In this document: positions 44,231 through 53,349 of the stretch, piece by piece | How positions within the stretch are numbered: the stretch's first letter is position 1 | How the letters are laid out: each line of letters opens with the position of its first letter | Assembly (NCBI GenBank): GCA_947474435.1 | Contig: CANJII010000013.1 | Location: 20,489-84,488, forward strand | Source of the DNA: Chitinophagaceae bacterium | GTDB lineage: Bacteria; Bacteroidota; Bacteroidia; Chitinophagales; UBA10324 | Reading direction: 5' to 3' | Length of the DNA stretch: 64,000 bases | Notes under the pieces: model-generated | Database searches by the model: none | What the model was told of the DNA's origin: nothing | What the model saw: the letters and a program-made list of their open reading frames with translations, nothing else | Program-made: the position numbers and the translations under genes

Positions 44231-46519
44231 ATGAAAAAACTTAGTTCACTTTTAGCATCATTGTTTTTATTTTTTGCAATACAATCTTTTGCATCTGATA
44301 ATACGGGTAAGGAAACAACATTCACTGTATTACACCAATCATCAGATAAAATTGTGATTGAAGTTAAGGTGGGTGGTTTTCAGTTGGTCGAGGTGCAAAC
44401 ACCAAATGGAATTGAATACAAAGCCATCGTTTCTGAAGGAACTCCGATACTTATGTCAGGAGCACCTGATTTACAAAAACTGACGACATCTGTAATTATT
44501 CCCGACAATCAAACAATGCAGGTTTCATCAACCATTCAGAATTTCACAACTCTTACTAACATTAACATAGCTCCTTCAAAAGGATCAATAACAAGACCAA
44601 TAGATCCTGCCTCAATTCCTTTTAACTATTCTGATTTTTATGGAACTGATAAGTTTTTTCCGTTTCAAACAGCTGTTCTCCGTGCTCCACATATCATTCG
44701 TGATTTCCGTGGACAAACTATAGTAATTAATCCTATTCAGTATAACCCTGTTACTAAAGAATTAAGAATAGCAACGGATATAATAGTTGAGTTAACAGTA
44801 TCAAATCAACCTGTTATTAATCCTCTTATTCGAACACATGAATTAAAAAATATAGTTGATCAGTTCGATATGATTTATAGTCATCATTTTCTGAATTATG
44901 ATGCTATGCAAACACGATATACTCCTTTACAGGAAGGTGGAAGAATGCTGATAATTTCTGCAGCATCCTATATGAATGCAATGCTGCCGTTTATTGAATG
45001 GAAAAAACAAGAAGGAATAAATGTGGAAATAAAAGATGTTGCTTCAATTGGCACCACCGCAGCCGCCATTAAAACTTATATTCAAAATTATTACGATGCA
45101 AATAGTGATTTTGCTTACTTACTATTAGTAGGCGATGCTTCTCAAATTCCTACCAAACAATCAGGCAGTGGTTGGAACATAACGGATGACGAACAAAATT
45201 ATAGTTACCTCGCCGGTGGTGCATCAGATCATTATCCGGATGTATTTATGGGAAGATTTTCAGCCCAATCAATTGCACATGTAAATACTCAGGTAGACCG
45301 AACCGTACAGTATGAAAAATCTCCAACTGCAGGAAGCTGGTATAAAAATGCAATTGGAATAGGTTCTGATCAGGGTCCCGGTGATGACAATGAATATGAC
45401 TGGCAACATCAAAGAAATATCCGTACGCAATTAACAGGCTATAATTATTCAACTGTTTCGGAATTATATGATGGTTCGCAAGGTGGGGCCGATGCGTCTG
45501 GAGACCCATCTTCAACTGATGTTTCTACTTTAATTAATAACGGTGTTGGTTTATTAAATTATACTGGTCATGGTAATATTGATGTAATTGTGACCACTGG
45601 TTTTAATAATTCTGCTGTTGATGCATTAACTAATACACGAAAGCTTCCGTTTGTTTGGATCGTAGGTTGTCAAACCGGAAACTTTGTAACCAATACTTGT
45701 TTTGGAGAAACATGGATGCGCGCAACGGATGCTTCAGGTGCACCTGCCGGATCTATTGCAAATTTAATGAGCACTATCAATCAACTATGGGATGAACCTA
45801 TGGAAGCACAAGATGAATTCAACAATGTTTTAACTGAAAATGCAGGTGCCAATATTAAAAGAACTTTTGGAGGTGTTTCAGTTGCGGGACTTATGAAAAT
45901 GAATGATACTTATGGTGCAACCGGTGCTGATATGACTGATACCTGGGCTTGTTTTGGCGATCCATCAGTTATGGTTCGAACAGATTTACCTGCTGTAATG
46001 ACTGTTACACATGCATCAACAGTTGGTCGTTGGGCAAGTAGTTTTACAGTAAATTGCAATGTAAATGGTGCAATGGTTGGATTGTATGCTGAAGATAAGG
46101 TTTTGGGATCAGGATTTATATCAGGCGGAACAGTTAATGTTGCTATTACCAATGGTAATCTTTCAAATGTAATTGGCGATTCAATGCTGGTAACCGTAAC
46201 TGCATATAATAAAATTCCTCAACAGCGCTGGGTATTTATTTCTCAAATGGTTTCTGCTCCTGTAATTGCAACTGAAAATAATATTCAGATTTTCCCGAAT
46301 CCTTCTGACGATAATTTGATTGTTGATTTGACGGGTAACAGTTGGAATAATGGTTCAATCAGAATTTATAATGCAATCGGTCAGCTGATGAATGAAGTTT
46401 CGTTGAACGCAAGTGCTTTTCAGCAAACACTCGATATCAGCAATCTTGCTGCCGGTGTTTATAATGTTCAGATTTTGCTCGACGAAAAAAGCATGAACAA
46501 CAAAGTAGTTGTGAAATAA
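44231..46519 (+). CDS. Gingipain-like C25 cysteine peptidase with T9SS domain
   Basis: This 762-residue secreted peptidase is of family C25. A signal peptide ends near 21 (SFAS). A beta-rich propeptide (about 30-200) is typical of the C25 prodomain. The catalytic domain starts near 232. AYLLLVGDASQIP is the early strand, LLNYTGHGN supplies the catalytic His 447, and VWIVGCQTGNF the catalytic Cys 480. The spacing matches gingipains. A small Ig-like domain (about 595-675) and a T9SS type A tail from about 684 (IQIFPNPSDD) follow. Cleavage specificity cannot be predicted. It is a single-gene unit with a bidirectional terminator downstream. Confidence 0.92.
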   Translation: MKKLSSLLASLFLFFAIQSFASDNTGKETTFTVLHQSSDKIVIEVKVGGFQLVEVQTPNGIEYKAIVSEGTPILMSGAPDLQKLTTSVIIPDNQTMQVSSTIQNFTTLTNINIAPSKGSITRPIDPASIPFNYSDFYGTDKFFPFQTAVLRAPHIIRDFRGQTIVINPIQYNPVTKELRIATDIIVELTVSNQPVINPLIRTHELKNIVDQFDMIYSHHFLNYDAMQTRYTPLQEGGRMLIISAASYMNAMLPFIEWKKQEGINVEIKDVASIGTTAAAIKTYIQNYYDANSDFAYLLLVGDASQIPTKQSGSGWNITDDEQNYSYLAGGASDHYPDVFMGRFSAQSIAHVNTQVDRTVQYEKSPTAGSWYKNAIGIGSDQGPGDDNEYDWQHQRNIRTQLTGYNYSTVSELYDGSQGGADASGDPSSTDVSTLINNGVGLLNYTGHGNIDVIVTTGFNNSAVDALTNTRKLPFVWIVGCQTGNFVTNTCFGETWMRATDASGAPAGSIANLMSTINQLWDEPMEAQDEFNNVLTENAGANIKRTFGGVSVAGLMKMNDTYGATGADMTDTWACFGDPSVMVRTDLPAVMTVTHASTVGRWASSFTVNCNVNGAMVGLYAEDKVLGSGFISGGTVNVAITNGNLSNVIGDSMLVTVTAYNKIPQQRWVFISQMVSAPVIATENNIQIFPNPSDDNLIVDLTGNSWNNGSIRIYNAIGQLMNEVSLNASAFQQTLDISNLAAGVYNVQILLDEKSMNNKVVVK

Positions 46520-46538
46520 TTTTTAAAATCAATTAAAT

Positions 46539-46580
46539 AAAAAGAGGGCCGTTCGGTTTCGAACAGCCCTCTTTTTATTT
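46539..46580. terminator. Bidirectional terminator between convergent genes
   Basis: The strong stem AAAAAGAGGGC-CGTTCG / CGAACAG-CCCTCTTTTT with loop GTTT has a T-run on the plus strand and the equivalent on the minus strand. It serves the C25 gene and the convergent PLD gene. Confidence 0.9.
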
Positions 46581-46659
46581 TGCGTCAATATATCAGATAA
46601 ACAATTTCATCTAATAAAAGGAATCATCACAGATGGGTATCCTTAATATTTATGTCGAA

Positions 46660-48897
46660 CTATTTTATAACAGTAATTTTATCTGTCTTAATGAAATTTC
46701 CGCTGCTGACTTTCAGAAAATACAAGCCCGATGAAAGTTCGGATGTATTAATTTTCATTGATTGATTTCCAATTGAACTTCCCTGAATATAACGCTGAAC
46801 AATTTTTCCCTCCATATTAAGTAATTCAATAATGGTGTTTGATTGTTTTTCAGAATAGAAATTCACCCAAATAAAATCTGAAGTTGGATTTGGATAGGCT
46901 GTTAATTCAAACTTTGAATCGGCTATTTCATCATTTATACCAACCATTACCACTCCACCTTCATCTTTAAATCGTTGTGCAAATTCCTGCAGGTATTGAT
47001 TAGCAATATTTTCGCTGTGTACAATTACATCATTCTCATCATTTTTTGTAAATCCGGCACCCGACCAATTGGCTGAGCCGGTTATTACCTGAGGATCCGA
47101 AAACTGATCATCGGCATCAATAATTGCATACTTATGATGCATTAACCAAGAGAACTGATGAATTTTTAAATTTGAAGTTGTCATATCAGAAACCAAAGCA
47201 TTATAAACCGCAGTTGAAGCCGCTGTATCCTGCATTATTCCCTGAGCAAAATAGTTTGGATGAGTTTGATAATTATCCGCAATGGGATAAGCTTGTTCTG
47301 TTCTCGTGAAGCTATAAAGAATAAAATGTACTGAAGTATTAGCTGTTAAAAGTGCATTCTTGATTTTAGTATTCAACCCATCCGATGGGCTGAAATATTG
47401 TTCAACTCTGTTCCCCTGTAATACATATTCGTGTGGTGTGTTATCGGTTTTATCAGGACCGAATTTATTGCTGATAAACATTTCATTAAATTCAAGTGTA
47501 TAACCCCGCGCCATTGTCTGATCCTGAAAAATAATAATGTTTTGCGCGTCAACATTCATTTGATCGTCGGTTAAATTCATTGAACCTGTCCAAACAACAG
47601 GTGCATTGGGGTTGGTGGAATTGGCATCTATAATTAAAAATTTATCATGCATGATTCCGTACGGAAGATTATTGACAGGACTTTTAACTTTTTGAATGGA
47701 ACCAATAAAAGAATTATAAACCGAGGCACTCACTCCTTCATCACACACCACACGAACTGTAACTCCATTGGTGGCGGCCAGATTTAAAGCATCAACTATT
47801 CCATTGTTATTATCAAGATTATAAATGGCAAAATCAATGGTTGAAGTGGCTCTGCCGATGTATGCTTTTAATGTGTCGGCCGAAATATTATTCAGATAAT
47901 GCGCATAGTTTGATGGTGAAGAGGCAAAAGACGAATCGGTTGGGCGATTGAAATAACAGGTAATGGTTTGAGATGAAAGTGACTGTGTACCCATTATTTG
48001 AGTGTAGGAAAATGAAGTGTCGCCACCTGAACTAATGGTTATTCCTTTAACATAGTAAAGTGTTGCAGGTGTTAAGCCTGTTAAATTTACTGAGTGATTG
48101 GTGGTTAATGCTGCATCGGTTACTACACTTCCAAGAGCATTTGTTAATCCGTATTGAATAATAGTGTTGCCTGGATTTTGTGTAGTGAACCCAACTGTGA
48201 AACCAGTTGTCAGAATATTTGTTTGTTGTAAAATGGTAGTCAGTATTGGTGGATTTCCAACCTGAATGATATCAGATAAATCGCGAGGCTGCAATTGATA
48301 ACCCGTTGTACATCCTGTTCCTCCTATTGCTCCACAAAATTGACCCATAATACCAACCAACCCAACTGTACTTGTAGGTATAATTGTACCTGTTAAATTG
48401 CCGACATAACTGCTATTAATTCTAACAACTGCCGAATTTCCACCATCTGTAATATTAGTAGATGCATTTGCTGCAAATATTCCTGTTGAAGTAAATGAAA
48501 TTGAGTTTATCTGTACTAATTGCCCTTCATATTGTTCAGCATATGCAAAAGGAATTGATAAAACAACAGGAGGATGAATAACATTTCCGCTATTTATTAC
48601 TGTAAAATTCGAAACAGAAATCTCCAGTAAGTTATAAAATGTTGTAACTGTTCCTACCACCTCCACACTATCCCCTCTTACTAAACTGGAAAGCGATCCA
48701 TCAAAAAGTGCAACACCCGCAGTTCCATCCTGAATATAGCGAAGCGAACTTCCGAATTCAGCACCGTTTGAAACTATGCCTCGAATGGTTACTGTGTCTC
48801 CGGTTGCCGATGCACGGGCAGCCGCAATTGTAATTACAGCGGCATTGCCTTGAACAAATACTATTATCGTTAATGCAAGCGTAAAAAAGTACTTCAT
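46660..48897 (-). CDS. Secreted phospholipase-D-like protein with OB-fold, Fn3 and T9SS domains
   Basis: This 745-residue exported protein has a signal peptide to about 19, then an OB-fold-like domain (about 21-105, DTVTIRGIVSNG and DSVEVVGTVT). A linker with two Cys follows, and a fibronectin-type-III-like domain (about 218-305, LTGLTPATLYYVKGI). The PLDc region (about 315-640) has two full HKD motifs, HDKFLIID (417-424, then TGSMNLT) and HHKYAIID (587-594, then TGSANWS). A T9SS type A tail starts near 665 (LTAYPNPTSD). Two HKD sites in one chain make a complete active site. An OB-fold plus PLD layout would suit an extracellular nuclease at least as well as a lipase. It is monocistronic. Confidence 0.88.
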   Translation of the reverse strand: MKYFFTLALTIIVFVQGNAAVITIAAARASATGDTVTIRGIVSNGAEFGSSLRYIQDGTAGVALFDGSLSSLVRGDSVEVVGTVTTFYNLLEISVSNFTVINSGNVIHPPVVLSIPFAYAEQYEGQLVQINSISFTSTGIFAANASTNITDGGNSAVVRINSSYVGNLTGTIIPTSTVGLVGIMGQFCGAIGGTGCTTGYQLQPRDLSDIIQVGNPPILTTILQQTNILTTGFTVGFTTQNPGNTIIQYGLTNALGSVVTDAALTTNHSVNLTGLTPATLYYVKGITISSGGDTSFSYTQIMGTQSLSSQTITCYFNRPTDSSFASSPSNYAHYLNNISADTLKAYIGRATSTIDFAIYNLDNNNGIVDALNLAATNGVTVRVVCDEGVSASVYNSFIGSIQKVKSPVNNLPYGIMHDKFLIIDANSTNPNAPVVWTGSMNLTDDQMNVDAQNIIIFQDQTMARGYTLEFNEMFISNKFGPDKTDNTPHEYVLQGNRVEQYFSPSDGLNTKIKNALLTANTSVHFILYSFTRTEQAYPIADNYQTHPNYFAQGIMQDTAASTAVYNALVSDMTTSNLKIHQFSWLMHHKYAIIDADDQFSDPQVITGSANWSGAGFTKNDENDVIVHSENIANQYLQEFAQRFKDEGGVVMVGINDEIADSKFELTAYPNPTSDFIWVNFYSEKQSNTIIELLNMEGKIVQRYIQGSSIGNQSMKINTSELSSGLYFLKVSSGNFIKTDKITVIK

Positions 48898-48918
48898 GTT
48901 TTTTTATTTTAAGAGGGG

Positions 48919-48926
48919 CAAATGTA
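48919..48926 (-). promoter_or_regulatory. Bacteroidota -7 box (TACATTTG) for the PLD gene
   Basis: This is an exact TAnnTTTG match on the minus strand, 21 bases before the ATG at 48897. No clear -33 TTG is seen. Confidence 0.5.
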
Positions 48927-49096
48927 TATGAAAGTTATTGTGTTCTGAGTTATTAAAATGAGAAGATTGAACTTTACACAACAGCCGATTCACAAGCGGT
49001 ATTTAGTGGATAAAATGGCTTAGAATAATAACAAAAGAAACCTTTTCAGTTTCATTATGTAAAGACCATTGACCAAAAACATAATAAGTCAGTTTT

Positions 49097-49813
49097 ATGA
49101 AACTCAAACTTTTACAATTACCAAAAATTAAACTCTCGTTAAAACAACGATTAATATCAATAGCACTGGTATCTGCAACGGTAATTGTATGTTCAATAGG
49201 TTCATTTTTATATTTTAATTCTGTATCTCATTCAACAAAAGCAAACTCACCAACAACCATTGCTTTATTTACAGCAACACTTAATAATACAGGTACTCAG
49301 GTGCAGGTTTATTGGGTTACCACATCAGAATATAATTGCGATTATTTTACCATTCAACGAAGTGTGAACGGAGTTGATTATTCTCAGTTAACTGAAGTTC
49401 AGGCTTCAGGTACTTCCACTTCACAGTTAAGTTATTCTTGTATTGATAATAATCCGGTATCCGGCATATCGCATTACCGGTTAAAATATTTCGACATTGG
49501 TGGCGAATATCATTATGGAGCCATTCAGGAAATTAACAATGAATATGTCCAGCCCGAAAACGAAATAAATGTTTACCCAATGCCCGCCAACAATTTTGCC
49601 TACATTGATTTAACTGTTTTTTCTATGGCTTCTGCTGAAATCTATGTAGTTGATCTAACCGGAAAAATTGTTAAGAATATTAATGCTGAGTTGAACGAAG
49701 GAAAAAATAAAATTAAACTCGACATCAGCGATTTACCCAACGGAATTTATTTTGTAAACCTGCAAGACCAAACAGGAAAAAAGATTTCGCAAAAAATGAT
49801 TAAGACTCAATAA
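49097..49813 (+). CDS. Small membrane-anchored/secreted protein with T9SS-type sorting domain
   Basis: This 238-residue protein has a long basic N-region before the hydrophobic signal (about 20-42), then one domain (about 52-145). That domain's signature, VQVYWVTTSEYNCDYFTIQR...YRLKYFDIGGEYHY, recurs next to T9SS tails in Bacteroidota surface proteins. The sorting domain from about 155 has YPMP in place of YPNP and ends LPNGIYFVNLQ, KKISQKMIK. The passenger is essentially only the linker-type domain, so it may be a structural surface protein. A terminator follows (49844-49878). Confidence 0.7.
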   Translation: MKLKLLQLPKIKLSLKQRLISIALVSATVIVCSIGSFLYFNSVSHSTKANSPTTIALFTATLNNTGTQVQVYWVTTSEYNCDYFTIQRSVNGVDYSQLTEVQASGTSTSQLSYSCIDNNPVSGISHYRLKYFDIGGEYHYGAIQEINNEYVQPENEINVYPMPANNFAYIDLTVFSMASAEIYVVDLTGKIVKNINAELNEGKNKIKLDISDLPNGIYFVNLQDQTGKKISQKMIKTQ

Positions 49814-49843
49814 CATTATTTTTAACCTGAAATAATCATAAGC

Positions 49844-49878
49844 TCCTGAATTAATTTTTCAGGATCTTTTTATTTTTT
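49844..49878 (+). terminator. Rho-independent terminator
   Basis: TCCTGAA / TTCAGGA (49844-49850 and 49858-49864), with a seven-base loop, is followed by TCTTTTTATTTTTTT. It ends the small T9SS gene. Confidence 0.75.
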
Positions 49879-50144
49879 TGGAGAAATATTTTTCCTTCCT
49901 TCCTAAATCCCGACTACATCGATCAGGGAAAATCGCTTTTATGTTTTCAATTCGATATAATATTTGAATATCAAACCGAAGATTAACGACTTCTGATTTT
50001 TGAAATATTTGTGTCTTATAAAAATTCATCATTCAAAAATCTTTTTCGATATTCATTATTCGATATGAGCCGGCAAACTTCAATAATTATCAGCAAAAAA
50101 TTTCAAATCGCAACACTTGTATCTTTTGCTTTCTTTGCAGCCTT
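49879..50144. other. Intergenic region before the M16 gene
   Basis: The gene-free stretch from 49814 to 50144 holds the terminator above, then AT-rich sequence with two ATTCGATAT words (near 49950 and 50060). A 27-codon open frame (50065-50148) overlaps the next start. A -7-like TATCTTTTG (50120-50128) has one T too many. I see no RNA gene or repeat with strong structure here. Confidence 0.5.
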
Positions 50145-51425
50145 ATGAATTTTGACAGAACAATTGAACCGCCGCTAAGAGCAATTGAGAAAATTGAGTT
50201 GCTGCCTGTAAATAAAATTTCGTTTGCCAACGGATTAACCGCGCACATTATTAATGCAGGCGAGCAGGATGTGATAAAATTAGAACTGGTTTTTAAAGCC
50301 GGTCGCATGCATGAAAATGCGAAAGGTATTGCCGGCGCGGTGAGTCAGTTGTTGCGCGATGGAACCAGCAAGCGAACCTCAAAAGAAATTTCAGAAACAT
50401 TTGATTTTTATGGTGCATCAATCAGCACGCAGGCTTTTATCGATACTTCTTCGGTTACTCTTTACACGCTCAACAAACATTTATCAAAGTTGCTTCCGTT
50501 GTTGAAAGAAGTTTTAACCGATGCCATTTTTCCGCAACGCGAACTTGATACTTACATTCAGAACAACAAACAAAAATTATTAGTGAATTTAGAGAAGGTG
50601 GAATTTCTATCGCAACGGAAATTCACTTCGGCATTGTTCGGCGAAAATCATCCGATTGGTTACACCACTTCTGAATATGATTTGGATAATCTGAATACCG
50701 ATTTGTTAAAACAATTTTATGCGGCGCGCTTTCAACCACAATATTGCACAGCCATTATTTCGGGCAGAGTGAATGATGAAACCTTAAAACTGATTGAAGA
50801 ATATTTTGGAAAAGATTTAATCTCCGATAAAAAAATTGCTTCACTTCCAACAGAAATTTCTCCGTTAGCCGGAAACGAATTTTATGAATTTAAAACCGAT
50901 GCAGTTCAATCGGCCATAAGAATTGGAAAAAGATTTATCAATCGCCGAAATTCAGATTATCATAAAGTGAAAGTGATGAACATGATTTTCGGCGGATACT
51001 TTGGTTCGCGTTTAATGAGCAACCTGCGCGAAGATAAAGGATATTGTTACGGAGTTTATTCGTCTATTGCTTCTTTTGTAAATGATGCATACTTATGCAT
51101 TGCAGCCGAAGTAAATGCGGATTCAACTGCCGATGCAGTTACTCAAATTAACAACGAACTCAATTTGCTCTGCACCGAAAAAGTTTCAGCCGAAGAATTA
51201 AAATTAGTGAAGAACTACATTATGGGAACTATTCTTTCTGATACCGACGGCCCGTTTAATGTTTCAGAAATTGTAAAACATTTAGTGGTGTATGATCTGG
51301 AACTGAATGAATTTCAAAAAGGAATTACTGAAATGATGAGCACCACATCAGATGATATTCTGCAACTCGCTAATAAATATTTTGTTCCAACAACCATGAA
51401 CGAAGTAATAGTTGGGAAGAAATAA
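50145..51425 (+). CDS. M16-family peptidase homologue lacking the zinc motif
   Basis: This 426-residue protein has the insulinase/processing-peptidase M16 fold: LANGLTAHIIN-like opening, FKAGRMHENAKGIAG, then NMIFGGYFGSRLMSNLREDKGYCYGVYSS, which carries the family's Arg-Tyr pair. The zinc-binding HxxEH is missing: the equivalent segment reads GIAGAVSQLLRDGT (61-74). It therefore corresponds to the non-catalytic partner of paired bacterial M16 proteins. Those pairs are usually adjacent, but no catalytic M16 gene is in the window. There is no signal peptide, so it is probably cytosolic or dependent on a partner. It is likely a substrate-binding subunit. Confidence 0.85.
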   Translation: MNFDRTIEPPLRAIEKIELLPVNKISFANGLTAHIINAGEQDVIKLELVFKAGRMHENAKGIAGAVSQLLRDGTSKRTSKEISETFDFYGASISTQAFIDTSSVTLYTLNKHLSKLLPLLKEVLTDAIFPQRELDTYIQNNKQKLLVNLEKVEFLSQRKFTSALFGENHPIGYTTSEYDLDNLNTDLLKQFYAARFQPQYCTAIISGRVNDETLKLIEEYFGKDLISDKKIASLPTEISPLAGNEFYEFKTDAVQSAIRIGKRFINRRNSDYHKVKVMNMIFGGYFGSRLMSNLREDKGYCYGVYSSIASFVNDAYLCIAAEVNADSTADAVTQINNELNLLCTEKVSAEELKLVKNYIMGTILSDTDGPFNVSEIVKHLVVYDLELNEFQKGITEMMSTTSDDILQLANKYFVPTTMNEVIVGKK

Positions 51426-51466
51426 TTCAATGCAAAAAAATCTCTGTGCACTCCGTGTCGGAGTTT

Positions 51467-51485
51467 ATCCCGATGAAGTCGGGAT
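51467..51485. repeat. Short palindromic repeat (ATCCCGA-TGAAG-TCGGGAT)
   Basis: This is a perfect 7-bp inverted repeat with a five-base loop between the M16 gene and the T9SS type B gene. It is preceded by CTCTGTGCACTCCGTG, which also looks like a dispersed intergenic repeat fragment. There is no T-run after it, so it is not a standard terminator. Confidence 0.55.
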
Positions 51486-51588
51486 TCGAAAATGCGTAGG
51501 CAAATAATTTGGACAAAGCCGTAAGATTTTATAAGAAAACAAAAACAAGTTCGTTACTGTATATCGTATTTTTACAAAACAACCGGTA

Positions 51589-53346
51589 ATGAAATTGCTT
51601 AAAATAATATTTGTCAATCTTTTTTTTCTGATTTGTTTTTCAGTAATTGCAAAAGCGCAAACACTGCAAGCACCCGATTTGCAATGCGTGAATGTTTTAT
51701 CGAACGGTGATATTTTACTCACCTGGTCAACTCCTCCTGTTGATCCGTGCGGAGTATTTACCGGATATTTAATATGGGGAAGTCAGAATATTAATGGCCC
51801 CTATACTTTAATAACAACTGTGCTGTCGCAGATTCAAACAACATATACCATTATCGATTCTACGGGAACCTGGTTTTTTTATATGGAAAGTACTTATGCC
51901 TGCTCTGGTTATACATCACTCAGCAGCGATACTCTTGATACCAATCTTCCGCTTCCTCCCGTAATTGATTTTGTTTCGGTACTGGCTACAAAAGATATTT
52001 TAATTCAATTTCAACCAAGCAATTCACCTGATGCATATGCGTACATTATTTATGTTGTATTCGGTGGCTCAAATTTCCCTATGGATACAATTTACAATGG
52101 CAATGCAACTCAGTATATCGACAGCATTAACGATGCATCATCGGGCGCACTTACTTACACCATTGCCACAATGGATAGTTGCGGCAACACAGGATTGATA
52201 AGTGTTATTCCGCATACCACCATTTTTGCTTATTGTGAAATTTCAAATTGCAGTACCACAGGAAAACTCATCTGGAATAAATATAAAAACTGGACAGGCG
52301 GAGTAAATCATTATGAAGTTTTTGTATCAATCGGTAATCAGCCGAATGTGTTGTTGCTTACCACCAACGATACTGCCACCACTTTTACATATGGAGCCGA
52401 TAGCATGTGCTTCACAGTGGTGGCTTATGCATCCAATGGAATTTTTACATCGCTCTCTAATATTTATTGTTTACCAGCAAACCCAAGCAGTCCGGTTCAG
52501 GATTTTTATATCCGGAATGTAACTGTTGCGGGTAATGGAATTATTGATATTTATTTCAGCATGAATAAAAATTCAGATGTACGCACTATAAAAGTGGAAC
52601 GCGGAACAGATGGCGTCACATTCAGTGCAATTGAAGTGATGGATATTCCAACCGACTTGTCAGTTATCAATGTATTTTCTGACAGCACTCCATTAACAAA
52701 TGAACTGAGTTATTATTATCGTTTTGAAGCACTTGATAGTTGTGGCGTAAAATCAAATTCCACAATTGGAAAAAGTATCTGGTTAGATGGGGGCGCATAC
52801 AGTAGTTTAATTAATCACCTCGAATGGGAAAATTTTGAATTGGATTATGGTGGTGTAACTTCTTATACTTTATTCAGAAAAATACTAAACACTTATGATT
52901 CGGTTACGACCGTTGGTTCATCAACTTTAGATTATCAGGAATCGGTGGAACAATATGTTGATCAGAACGGAACAATTTGTTATTTGATAGTGGCAACCGA
53001 TACTTTAAATTTTCCAAATGGAATTATTGATACAGTCCGAAGCACATCCAATGAATTGTGCATTGATCAGCTGGTAAAAATTTTAGTACCGAATGCATTT
53101 GCACCAAATGGCAAGAACAATATTTTTAAACCAGTGATGCGGTTTGCCGATAACAAATCATACCTGTTTGAAGTGTATAATCGCTGGGGCGGAATGTTGT
53201 TTTCAACCAAGGATGCAACCGTAGGCTGGGATGGTTTTTATCAGGGAAGAATTGTTGAGCAAGGTGTATATGCTTATATGGTTCAGGTGGTTGACAATCA
53301 AGGTCACACTGCCGAACGAAAAGGAACGGTGATGTTGTTGCGTTGA
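51589..53346 (+). CDS. Secreted Fn3-like protein with T9SS type B (gliding-associated) C-terminal domain
   Basis: This 585-residue exported protein has a signal peptide ending AKAQ (about 24). Four or so fibronectin-III-like repeats follow, with LTWSTPPVDPCGVFTGYLIW and similar. The C-terminal domain from about 500 is of the gliding-motility-associated/type B sort: VPNAFAPNGKNN, FEVYNRWGGMLFST, VGWDGFYQG, GVYAYMVQVVD and a final KGTVMLLR. Type B proteins are often exported with a PorP/SprF-like partner, and none is seen here. The rest lacks catalytic motifs. The gene is convergent with the following BNR protein (three bases between stops). Confidence 0.85.
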   Translation: MKLLKIIFVNLFFLICFSVIAKAQTLQAPDLQCVNVLSNGDILLTWSTPPVDPCGVFTGYLIWGSQNINGPYTLITTVLSQIQTTYTIIDSTGTWFFYMESTYACSGYTSLSSDTLDTNLPLPPVIDFVSVLATKDILIQFQPSNSPDAYAYIIYVVFGGSNFPMDTIYNGNATQYIDSINDASSGALTYTIATMDSCGNTGLISVIPHTTIFAYCEISNCSTTGKLIWNKYKNWTGGVNHYEVFVSIGNQPNVLLLTTNDTATTFTYGADSMCFTVVAYASNGIFTSLSNIYCLPANPSSPVQDFYIRNVTVAGNGIIDIYFSMNKNSDVRTIKVERGTDGVTFSAIEVMDIPTDLSVINVFSDSTPLTNELSYYYRFEALDSCGVKSNSTIGKSIWLDGGAYSSLINHLEWENFELDYGGVTSYTLFRKILNTYDSVTTVGSSTLDYQESVEQYVDQNGTICYLIVATDTLNFPNGIIDTVRSTSNELCIDQLVKILVPNAFAPNGKNNIFKPVMRFADNKSYLFEVYNRWGGMLFSTKDATVGWDGFYQGRIVEQGVYAYMVQVVDNQGHTAERKGTVMLLR

Positions 53347-53349
53347 TTA

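Noticed and set aside
50065..50148. 27-codon open frame with a signal-like hydrophobic end overlapping the M16 start as ATGA
   Set aside because: It is too short to judge, and a -7-like box at 50120 would place transcription inside it; no supporting conservation can be seen.
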